From positions 1 through 40,368 of IMG/VR virus record IMGVR_UViG_3300030106_000562: 40,368 nt of DNA. One strand, written 5' to 3'. Every line of letters begins with the position of its first letter. Position 1 is the first letter of the stretch. Source of the stretch: a virus. The position numbers and the translations under genes are program-made. The notes below the pieces were generated by a model, which searched no databases, was not told the DNA's origin, and was given only the letters and a program-made list of their open reading frames with translations. Positions 15,297 to 20,639 of this stretch are shown one piece after another.

Positions 15297-15453
15297 TTTC
15301 TTTTTCCTCTAGTTGATCCATCGTTTGATTCATTAGTGCTAACACTGCCACCAATTGTCGCATACCCTCTTCCAGTGTGTCAACCCTTTTCTCAAGATCA
15401 GATTTCAAGGTTGATTTTCTCGGGGTGTTATAGCCGTCTAGGTTCGCGCTCAT
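15286..15453 (-). CDS. 55-aa coiled-coil early protein
   Basis: ATG at 15453 with GGGAG and a 6-base spacer; the stop overlaps the next gene start by 11 bases. Residues 18-53 form a heptad-like amphipathic helix (LKSDLEKRVDTLEEGMRQLV, LMNQTMDQLEEKE). The function is unknown; small coiled-coil proteins of this kind may bind host or phage replication proteins. Confidence 0.68.
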   Translation of the reverse strand: MSANLDGYNTPRKSTLKSDLEKRVDTLEEGMRQLVAVLALMNQTMDQLEEKENAD

Positions 15454-15454
15454 T

Positions 15455-15718
15455 TCATTCTCCCAAATCGTCCATGTTTTCCCATTCGTCTGGTAGCATA
15501 CCAGTGATTAGCATTTCTCTTTCGTTGGGGTACAGGTAGCGGAAAGCGTTCTGTACCAGTTTGCCATCAGCCCAATCTTTTGCATCTTCTCTTGGGTCAG
15601 TCGGCAATCCAAATCCCGCGACAAACTCTGTTGGTTTGCCTGTAAGGATATTCCTACAGTGAAATTTCCAACCATCCTCTTCAGAGTAGGTGATATTTTC
15701 AAGTGCTTTGTAGATCAT
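15455..15718 (-). CDS. Hypothetical acidic early protein
   Basis: 87 aa, one base after the stop of the preceding small gene. Acidic C-terminus (LPDEWENMDDLGE); N-terminal half may be beta-rich (DGWKFHCRNILTGKPTEFV). No match is known to me. Confidence 0.65.
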   Translation of the reverse strand: MIYKALENITYSEEDGWKFHCRNILTGKPTEFVAGFGLPTDPREDAKDWADGKLVQNAFRYLYPNEREMLITGMLPDEWENMDDLGE

Positions 15719-15719
15719 T

Positions 15720-15842
15720 CTAGACCCCCATTAAGAGTGATTTGAGATCAGGTATAGACCACCCTGATATGGATGACAGTTCCGAAAGGGTCACCATAAG
15801 GTGAGAATCGAAGTAATCAATAACGTCCTGAGAGTGCCACAT
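15720..15842 (-). CDS. 40-aa conserved early leader protein
   Basis: ATG at 15842 with AGGAAAG upstream and a sigma70 promoter 31 bases further up. First gene of the long early operon. The pattern MWHSQDVIDYFDSHLMVTLS followed by ELSSISGWSIPDLKSLLMG is recalled from small proteins in several marine podovirus genomes. It looks like a helix-turn-helix-sized unit (LSELSSISGWSIPDLKSLL), so a small DNA-binding protein is possible. The frame extends to 15914 without stops, but that part covers the promoter and is not part of the gene. Confidence 0.72.
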   Translation of the reverse strand: MWHSQDVIDYFDSHLMVTLSELSSISGWSIPDLKSLLMGV

Positions 15843-15872
15843 TTTTCTTTCCTGTTTTGAGTGTGTAAACGA

Positions 15873-15901
15873 ATTATACAGGATAGTTTCCGGTTTGACA
15901 A
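15873..15901 (-). promoter_or_regulatory. Strong sigma70 promoter for early operon
   Basis: Read on the minus strand: TTGTCA (15901-15896), 17-base spacer, TATAAT (15878-15873). That is 5 of 6 and 6 of 6 matches to consensus with ideal spacing. Transcription would start near 15866, giving a leader of about 24 bases before ATG 15842. It should drive all genes down to 6527 by host RNA polymerase. Confidence 0.88.
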
Positions 15902-15976
15902 GAACAATTGGCACATTTTTATCTAATTAATTTAAGTCATTGATATTAAAGGGATAATCCCTAATAGATAATAGTA

Positions 15977-16005
15977 TTGACAGAAATACCTTTTTAAATT
16001 AGAAT
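15977..16005 (+). promoter_or_regulatory. Sigma70 promoter, divergent to early operon
   Basis: Plus strand: TTGACA (15977-15982), 17-base spacer, TAGAAT (16000-16005), 6 of 6 and 5 of 6 matches. It faces away from the early promoter, about 75 bases back. It would transcribe the leader at 16012-16282 and the 56-aa gene 16283-16453, antisense to the first early transcript if that reads through its terminator. Confidence 0.78.
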
Positions 16006-16011
16006 AAGTCA

Positions 16012-16282
16012 TTGAGTGGTAGACTCCTTTAATTATGTGGCTCGACTGTGCCACCATCTGCCGACTAGCAGTTATTGATTCTAGGGGCCTTAAGACGGGC
16101 CGGTAAACAGGCATAACTGCCATAAAGGGCGGATGTTTCACAGCATCTAAAAATAACTGTACCTGATAAACCTAGACTCTTATCCCGCGTGATGATTCCC
16201 AAAAGAGGATAGCGCGAAAGGCTACCGGGCAGTCCGGTCTATATGACAACTATGCTTAAAATTTAATGGTACAGAATTGGTT
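16012..16282 (+). ncRNA. Long foldable leader, possible small RNA
   Basis: A 271-base stretch downstream of the plus promoter with no credible gene on either strand. Hairpins seen by eye: GTGGC/GCCAC (16037-16054, 8-base loop), GGCA-TAAC-TGCC (16111-16122), TAGC/GCTA around GCGAAAG, and directly after it ACCGG-GCAGT-CCGGT near 16225. It is unlike the tightly packed coding DNA around it. No T-loop or clover-leaf was found, so it is not a tRNA. It could be a long 5' UTR, a regulatory RNA, or a protein-binding region. Confidence 0.4.
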
Positions 16283-16453
16283 ATGAGTTCAGACCGACAG
16301 ACAAGAGCCAAACGCCGAAACATGGTTGCGAAATTCGCAGGCAAATTTAATAAATCTTACCCCATGAAAAGTAAGGTTGTTTATGAGCGCAATTCTAAGG
16401 CCGTCAGACGGGAGATAGACTTAACCCTTGGGGATGGTACTAGTAGGCCGTAA
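16283..16453 (+). CDS. 56-aa basic protein, lone plus-strand gene in early region
   Basis: ATG 16283 to TAA 16451-16453. The product is very basic (SDRQTRAKRRNMVAKFAGKF, KSKVVYERNSKAVRREID) and would bind nucleic acid. It resembles, from memory, short basic proteins of T7-like phages with the NMV.K..KFNK pattern. It is served by the plus sigma70 promoter at 15977. No clear ribosome binding site; a 6-codon frame (ATG 16266) ends in TGA overlapping its ATG, which might couple translation. It is an independent unit between two minus operons, so a regulator is plausible. Confidence 0.6.
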   Translation: MSSDRQTRAKRRNMVAKFAGKFNKSYPMKSKVVYERNSKAVRREIDLTLGDGTSRP

Positions 16454-16470
16454 TCAGGCCGTACAGGCCG
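16445..16470. repeat. Three AGGCCG direct repeats
   Basis: AGGCCG occurs at 16445-16450, 16456-16461 and 16465-16470, starting inside the end of the 56-aa gene. Directly after, AGGCC-GACTACG-GGCCT (16465-16481) can form a short hairpin. It may be a protein binding site or a weak end-of-transcript structure for the plus unit. Confidence 0.5.
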
Positions 16471-16515
16471 ACTACGGGCCTTGCAGGGCGTGTTATAGCG
16501 TTATCCTAGACGCAT

Positions 16516-16538
16516 AAAAAAACCCCGTCGAAACGGGG
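16516..16538 (-). terminator. Rho-independent terminator with UUCG loop
   Basis: On the minus strand: CCCCGT, TTCG loop, ACGGGG (16538-16523), then seven T (16522-16516). A 6-bp GC-rich stem capped by a UUCG tetraloop plus a U7 tract is a textbook terminator. It lies 28 bases after the gene 16566-17267 and ends the first early transcript. On the plus strand the tail is only ATAATAATATT, so it is weaker there. Confidence 0.9.
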
Positions 16539-16565
16539 CTTATAATAATATTAGACTTTTCTGAT

Positions 16566-17267
16566 TTAGTTACTTAGTGCGACTTTTTGCGCCCTCTTTT
16601 TACTTGCGCCGTGGGCCGGAAATCCGATTACATAACCGCGGTCTGATTTTGCACATATACCGCAACGGTCACAAGTAACCGCTTTGGAATTTACCGCCGG
16701 ACAGACTACCACCTTGCGCCCTTGCTCCGTTCTTTGCACCTTGGGCGCATCAATCGGCAAAATTGTAACCACCGGCAGACCGGTATCAACATATTCGTCT
16801 ACCTGATGCAAGCCATTAGCGGATAGATTGATTGTAAAGCCGTTTTCATTGGCTTGTTTAATTGCGCCTATATTGTGATCATTCAGGGCATGGTGGGTAT
16901 AAGTAAAACCATCCTTATCGCGATTCGCGTTGACTAGATCAGTCAACATTGGACGATGGATAAAGCCGTCCACATGGGGTAAATCACCGGCAACGTCGTG
17001 ACGCCATGTTTCGCCCTTTTTCAGACGGCGAACCTTTTTACAAAATCCGCGCCAGTCTGTCGTATTGGTGGACGTTCCATTATCTACCTTTTTCCATTGC
17101 CACGATACCGGGCCGACTTTGGCATAGCATCCCATATCTTTCAGCGGGCAATCATCCGGGCAAGATTTCGATTCGGTATAAGACCGAAACATATTACCGA
17201 CTTTAGCCATGTGACCGACGGCAGTTTTAACCGCGATATCTAGCGGGTTTTTCTCAAAAGGTAGCAT
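16566..17267 (-). CDS. Cysteine-rich phage protein, DUF7227/Gp88-like
   Basis: 233 aa. Metal-ligand-like Cys clusters: C36-x3-C40 and C47 in SCPDDCPLKDMGCYAK, and C189, C199, C202, C205 in VVCPAV...TCDRCGICAK, followed by GYVIGFPAHG. HVDGFIHRPML (98-108) and FTINLSANGLHQVDEY (144-159) are also family-like. The CPxxCPLK..CYA and C-x2-C-x2-C ends are typical of the phage/plasmid DUF7227 and Gp88 groups; function is unknown, with a metal or Fe-S site likely. AGGGA ribosome binding site upstream; last gene of the first early unit, ahead of the terminator. Confidence 0.75.
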   Translation of the reverse strand: MLPFEKNPLDIAVKTAVGHMAKVGNMFRSYTESKSCPDDCPLKDMGCYAKVGPVSWQWKKVDNGTSTNTTDWRGFCKKVRRLKKGETWRHDVAGDLPHVDGFIHRPMLTDLVNANRDKDGFTYTHHALNDHNIGAIKQANENGFTINLSANGLHQVDEYVDTGLPVVTILPIDAPKVQRTEQGRKVVVCPAVNSKAVTCDRCGICAKSDRGYVIGFPAHGASKKRAQKVALSN

Positions 17268-17269
17268 TT

Positions 17270-17503
17270 TTAAATTCCCTCAAGGTATGCGTTTTGTCGA
17301 TTTGCCCATTTTTTAGCGTCTGCCAGTTTTCGGAATGTTTTCTCATTCTCAAGAGCGCCGAATAGGTATTCGTTTAAATCCCAATCATTAGTATAGGGGT
17401 TCTGGGATATGATAAATTCATGTTCTGGAAAATATCCCTTAGCATAGCGTTTTGTCATAAACAAAAGGCCTTCGCGCACAGTGTAAGACTCGAATTTTAA
17501 CAT
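17270..17503 (-). CDS. Hypothetical early protein, 77 aa
   Basis: Starts at ATG 17503 with AGGAA 9 bases upstream; an upstream extension to 17542 would cover the repeat hairpin and is rejected. Aromatic-rich (GYFPEHEFIISQNPYTNDWD) with a helical C-terminus (TFRKLADAKKWANRQNAYLEG) that looks like the end of a small KTFAxLxDAxxWA domain seen in short phage and host proteins. The role is unknown. The stop is 2 bases from the next start. Confidence 0.68.
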   Translation of the reverse strand: MLKFESYTVREGLLFMTKRYAKGYFPEHEFIISQNPYTNDWDLNEYLFGALENEKTFRKLADAKKWANRQNAYLEGI

Positions 17504-17527
17504 TTTACTTTTCCTGTTAGTGGTTGC

Positions 17528-17573
17528 ACCCGAAAGCCCCACATTTAGCGGGGCTGTCAGGTCGATTGTGAGG
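17528..17573 (-). repeat. Repeat element copy B: hairpin between early genes
   Basis: Second copy of a 46-base element (see 18059-18104). Plus-strand ends are ACCCGAAA (17528-17535) and AGGTCGATTGTGAGG (17559-17573). Between them AGCCCC (17535-17540) pairs with GGGGCT (17550-17555). On the minus transcript it begins 5 bases after the stop of 17579-18034 and is followed by the next gene's ribosome binding site. Possible attenuator, processing or regulator site. Confidence 0.75.
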
Positions 17574-17578
17574 CTAGT

Positions 17579-18034
17579 CTAGCCGGAAAAATTAGAGTAT
17601 AAATCCTTTGACGCCAAAGTATCAAACATTTTATAAAGGATCACCGGGCCTGCATTGTCGCGGGTAAACATGAGAACCTTTCTGGCATCATGTAATTCCC
17701 TGCCGGTAACAGCGTCCACGAATGTATCATTCTTATAGGGGTTATACGTAGCCCTTTTCCATCCTGAGCCGCTCAGGTTTTCGAAATCATCGCGAATATC
17801 CTGTATCAATCTAGGGTTTATTGTAACGTAGTTCTCCCCTTTTGACGGGTAACCTGTCACTCTAGCGTGGACATTCTTCCTCCCTGTTTCCCGTACCTTG
17901 CGCTGACCCGCTTTGGATACGTTGAAGCGCACATTTTCCAGCAGTACACCATCGGCATGGGCGTATACTTTACCGCTTTGTTGGACGCTGAATAGGCGCT
18001 TGTGGAGGTTAAAATAGACTTGTGATCTTTTCAT
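17579..18034 (-). CDS. Conserved early phage protein, unknown function
   Basis: 151 aa, basic. Starts MKRSQVYFNLHKRLFSVQ, continues with a short strand-rich region (GKVYAHADGVLLENVRFNVS; KAGQRKVRETGRKNVHARV), and ends with DARKVLMFTRDNAGPVILYK. The MKR..YFNLHK..FSV beginning is familiar from other phage early regions, without function. AGGAA ribosome binding site 9 bases before ATG 18034. Flanked on both sides by the two copies of the repeat hairpin, which makes its expression look individually controlled. Confidence 0.7.
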   Translation of the reverse strand: MKRSQVYFNLHKRLFSVQQSGKVYAHADGVLLENVRFNVSKAGQRKVRETGRKNVHARVTGYPSKGENYVTINPRLIQDIRDDFENLSGSGWKRATYNPYKNDTFVDAVTGRELHDARKVLMFTRDNAGPVILYKMFDTLASKDLYSNFSG

Positions 18035-18058
18035 TGTCTTGATTCCTATGGTTTGTTT

Positions 18059-18104
18059 ACCCGAAAACCCCGGATAGACCGGGGTTCTTAGGTTGATTGT
18101 GAGG
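18059..18104 (-). repeat. Repeat element copy A: hairpin between early genes
   Basis: First copy of the 46-base element. Plus-strand ends are ACCCGAAA (18059-18066) and AGGTTGATTGTGAGG (18090-18104). AACCCCGG (18066-18073) pairs with CCGGGGTT (18079-18086) around a 5-base loop. It begins 5 bases after the stop of 18110-18277 on the minus strand, as copy B does after its gene. A67-T85 of this stem is G-C in copy B, a compensatory change. Confidence 0.75.
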
Positions 18105-18109
18105 GCGGT

Positions 18110-18277
18110 TCAGTCGCCTATATCAGCGTATGATTCGTCGCCATTGTAGTAGATATCGTCCCATTTATCCATCTGGGATTCTTTCTCACAATCAGCGTGG
18201 TAGTAGTTGAAATCTGAAGTCATACCGGCCTCCGGCGTGTCTTCAATGTATTCTTTACAGTATATGCATTTGGGCAT
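18110..18277 (-). CDS. 55-aa zinc-finger-like protein, first early gene
   Basis: ATG 18277 with AGGA 8 bases upstream, TGA at 18110-18112. Contains C4-x2-C7 and H27-x2-C30 (PKCIYCKEYIED, YYHADCEKES), a one-zinc CCHC-like or zinc-ribbon half, then an acidic tail (DDIYYNGDESYADIGD). The first gene transcribed on the minus arm, so a host-takeover or regulatory protein is plausible. Not longer than 60 codons and easy to miss. Confidence 0.72.
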   Translation of the reverse strand: MPKCIYCKEYIEDTPEAGMTSDFNYYHADCEKESQMDKWDDIYYNGDESYADIGD

Positions 18278-18377
18278 GATTACATTCCTATATGAGTGAG
18301 TAGTAGCCGAACCTTACCACACAAATGGGCATTGTGCGAATAGTGTTTTAATGAGGGTATAAGTGTAGTTTATGACA

Positions 18378-18407
18378 TTCATACCACACACTCACACACC
18401 AGTTCAA
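18378..18407 (-). promoter_or_regulatory. Weak candidate promoter for first early unit
   Basis: On the minus strand TTGAAC (18407-18402), 18-base spacer, TATGAA (18383-18378) preceded by TGG as an extended -10. About 4 of 6 matches in each box. It would start near 18371, about 94 bases before ATG 18277. Nothing better was found in this gap. Confidence 0.35.
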
Positions 18408-18678
18408 ACCAACCGGTTCCGAACCCGACACTGTAATGACAGTCTAACCCGACAACCCGGTAACGGCGTAAAGTCTTGCACTATCTATGGCAAAATAAAA
18501 TCCGCCGATTCTGGTCTACTGCTCAACTGAACCCTGCTGGTCTGGCCTCCTTACATGGGCGCGTGGCGTGGGCGCGTTAGGCGACCCCCGGCGACCCCCT
18601 TTTTTTCTAGCGCAATGGCGTTATATTGTATCCACTCACCATCAGGACATTTTACCCTTTATAAGAATTCTCTAATAT
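18408..18678. other. Divergent control region: candidate origin or packaging site
   Basis: No gene on either strand from 18278 to 18678. Visible: palindrome AACCGGTT (18411-18418); AACCCGACA twice (18422-18430, 18446-18454) flanking CTGT-aatg-ACAG; CTGGTCT twice (18511-18517, 18537-18543); GGGCGCG twice (18557-18563, 18570-18576); tandem GGCGACCCCC (18580-18599) followed by seven T. The GC-rich 18556-18599 patch stands out from its surroundings. A possible -10 (TATATT, 18622-18627) for the late operon has no good -35. Its site between early and late arms and just upstream of the terminase block suits an origin, packaging site or late-control region. Confidence 0.5.
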
Positions 18679-20274
18679 ATGGCTGACTTAAAATCAATAG
18701 GTGGATATTTGTCTGATGCTATCCAACCTATAAAAAGAATCCCAAAAGTTTATCAGGAACAGGTTGAATCCGGTATGGATTTAATGGGTTCTGATAGCCT
18801 GTTAGATAAAGGGTTGGGTGCTTTACAGTATGTAAGCGCCCCGATTACAGCGCCATTTGAGGCTTTAAGAGAAGAGCCGATCAAGGACGCTTTGGTATCA
18901 TTTGGGGTTGATCCTGATACAGCCCGAAATGCAAGCATGATTGTCGGCATGGGGCTTGACGTTGCATTACCCGCAACATGGGCAAAAATGGGATTGGATT
19001 TCCCCAGAGAAATTGGTACAATTTTGGGGGCAGTATATAACCCCGGAAAATTCTCAGGAAACGCCCCCAACTATCTGAAAGGATATTACGGTGGGGATCA
19101 GGCCCAGAAAGCGGCTGTAGGTACTGGGGCGTTAAAAACAATAGCAAACACAATAAAGCAATACATTAGCCCCCAAGCAAGTGCAAATTTTAATGTGGCC
19201 GGTTTAACAGTAGGCGCTCAAAAGATTGTTGCAGACTCTATGGATGAGATGAAGCAGTTAGATAATCTTTATAAATCTAGCGGTGGCAAACTATCCGATG
19301 CCGATATGGACAGGTATGCAGAGTTGGGGAAAGTTGTATCTGGCCAGATTGGATATAATCTTCTTATAGGGAAACAGGGTGGTGCAAATATCCCCCTGAT
19401 TGATAAGTGGAAAGATGCTGTATATCATAAGATAGAAAATTTCACCCCAGATCAGTTTAAGTCTATCAGGGAGAAAGGGACGGAAATAGGTCAGCAAGCC
19501 TCAGATAAAACAATGGAAGAGGCTTACGACATTATAACTAATACTTGGAAAAGCCGATTCGCTAAAAGCCCCTTAGACGAAAAAACCCTCATGGCCGTAA
19601 AGAAAAATCGGGGGCCAAAATCTACAGGTGTACACGACCTTGACGTTATAACCTCAGATCAAGGAAAACTTTTAGATGCCGTTTTGACCGCTAATGATGG
19701 CAACTTCTCATCTGTAACCGCATTGGAAAGTGCTTTAAAATCCGCCGCTAAAACAGCAGATGGCAAGAAATATAATGTAATAAAAACCACGGATGACGGA
19801 GTATGGATACAGGTATCCGGTTATCGTGGTTCAGGATTTGTAGAGGGTGGCACAAACGCCATCATTAAAGTAAGCCCGGACAGGAAATACACCATATTCA
19901 CAAGTGATGAGCATGATATGATGGGTATTGTTCCCCCGGGTTATGACAGGCTTGTTACGGTTCTCCCACCTTGGGGGGTAGATAAGTTTGCCAAAGTAAG
20001 AAATAAGGGCGTTAGACACCCCAGAAGCAAGGTTCAGGCGGCTAAAGAATATTTGAAGAGGGTTAAAACTGAGCCTAAACCCAAGTCAGAAAGGAGCGCA
20101 ACTCCCAAACCTAGAGAGTCTTTACCCGCTAGATTAACTAACGCCCAAAAAGCGGTTGCAGAAGAAATGGCGGGATATAAAGCCCCTATGGGTGCAAGGG
20201 AATATGGTAGGTTTGCCGCAAGGAGAGCCGCCCCAATAGGAGCAGGAGGCTTGTTGTACTACGATGAGGACTGA
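18679..20274 (+). CDS. First late gene, unknown; possible ejected protein
   Basis: 531 aa. No catalytic motif was recognised. Features: amphipathic N-terminal 100 residues (YLSDAIQPIKRIPKVYQEQV), a hydrophobic Ala/Gly-rich segment (TARNASMIVGMGLDVALPAT), a beta-rich domain at about 340-450 (KYNVIKTTDDGVWIQVSGYR; GFVEGGTNAIIKV; DRKYTIFTSDEHDMMGIVPP), and a basic Pro-rich region at about 460-500. No clear ribosome binding site. It precedes terS, where an extra gene is unusual. A virion-carried protein with a folded C-terminal domain is a guess from composition and position. The end overlaps terS by 11 bases. Confidence 0.7.
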   Translation: MADLKSIGGYLSDAIQPIKRIPKVYQEQVESGMDLMGSDSLLDKGLGALQYVSAPITAPFEALREEPIKDALVSFGVDPDTARNASMIVGMGLDVALPATWAKMGLDFPREIGTILGAVYNPGKFSGNAPNYLKGYYGGDQAQKAAVGTGALKTIANTIKQYISPQASANFNVAGLTVGAQKIVADSMDEMKQLDNLYKSSGGKLSDADMDRYAELGKVVSGQIGYNLLIGKQGGANIPLIDKWKDAVYHKIENFTPDQFKSIREKGTEIGQQASDKTMEEAYDIITNTWKSRFAKSPLDEKTLMAVKKNRGPKSTGVHDLDVITSDQGKLLDAVLTANDGNFSSVTALESALKSAAKTADGKKYNVIKTTDDGVWIQVSGYRGSGFVEGGTNAIIKVSPDRKYTIFTSDEHDMMGIVPPGYDRLVTVLPPWGVDKFAKVRNKGVRHPRSKVQAAKEYLKRVKTEPKPKSERSATPKPRESLPARLTNAQKAVAEEMAGYKAPMGAREYGRFAARRAAPIGAGGLLYYDED

Positions 20275-20638
20275 AAAACAGGAAACATTTATTGAACAAT
20301 ACTGCCTACATGGATGCGCCGCTAAAGCCGCGCAGATTGCAGGGTATTCCCATCCCAAGCAAAGAGGGTATGAGTTAAAAAACCAGTTCTCTAAAGAGAT
20401 AGAATCCCGTACACGCAAGATGATTCAAGACTGTGTGCCGGGAGCCTTATCGCAACTGAAATCTCTTTCAGAAGGCGCTGAGAGCGAGTCTGTGCGACTT
20501 GGCGCTGTGAAGGATATACTGGACAGGGCTGGTCTTAAACCCACTGAGAAGATCAAACAGGAAGTGTCACACGTTGAAGAGAAATCAACGGAGGAATTAC
20601 AACGAGAACTGGAAGCCCTTGTTGGCCCTCTGAATTGA
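20264..20638 (+). CDS. Terminase small subunit
   Basis: 124 aa. N-terminal helix-turn-helix typical of Terminase_2: TEKQETFIEQYCLHGCAAKA then AQIAGYSHPKQRGYELKNQF. The middle (SVRLGAVKDILDRAGLKP) is the oligomerisation helix that often follows, and the acidic tail (EEKSTEELQRELEALVG) would contact the large subunit. Recognises the packaging site, perhaps in the repeat region 18408-18678. Separated from the large subunit gene by two genes, which is unusual. Confidence 0.85.
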   Translation: MRTEKQETFIEQYCLHGCAAKAAQIAGYSHPKQRGYELKNQFSKEIESRTRKMIQDCVPGALSQLKSLSEGAESESVRLGAVKDILDRAGLKPTEKIKQEVSHVEEKSTEELQRELEALVGPLN

Positions 20639-20639
20639 G

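Noticed and set aside
15932-16141. 69-codon minus-strand frame (GTG start) across the two promoters
   Set aside because: It covers the plus sigma70 promoter and the hairpin at 16037-16054, has no ribosome binding site, and its product is low in structure-like pattern.
16012-16282. tRNA or cobalamin riboswitch in the leader
   Set aside because: No TTCRA T-loop, no clover-leaf, and no B12-box pattern; the RNR gene it might serve is on the other strand and far away.
18455-18485. Sigma54-like GG...GC (CGGCGTAAAGTCTTGCA)
   Set aside because: The GG-to-GC spacing is one base too long, and the invariant -24 T is not in place.
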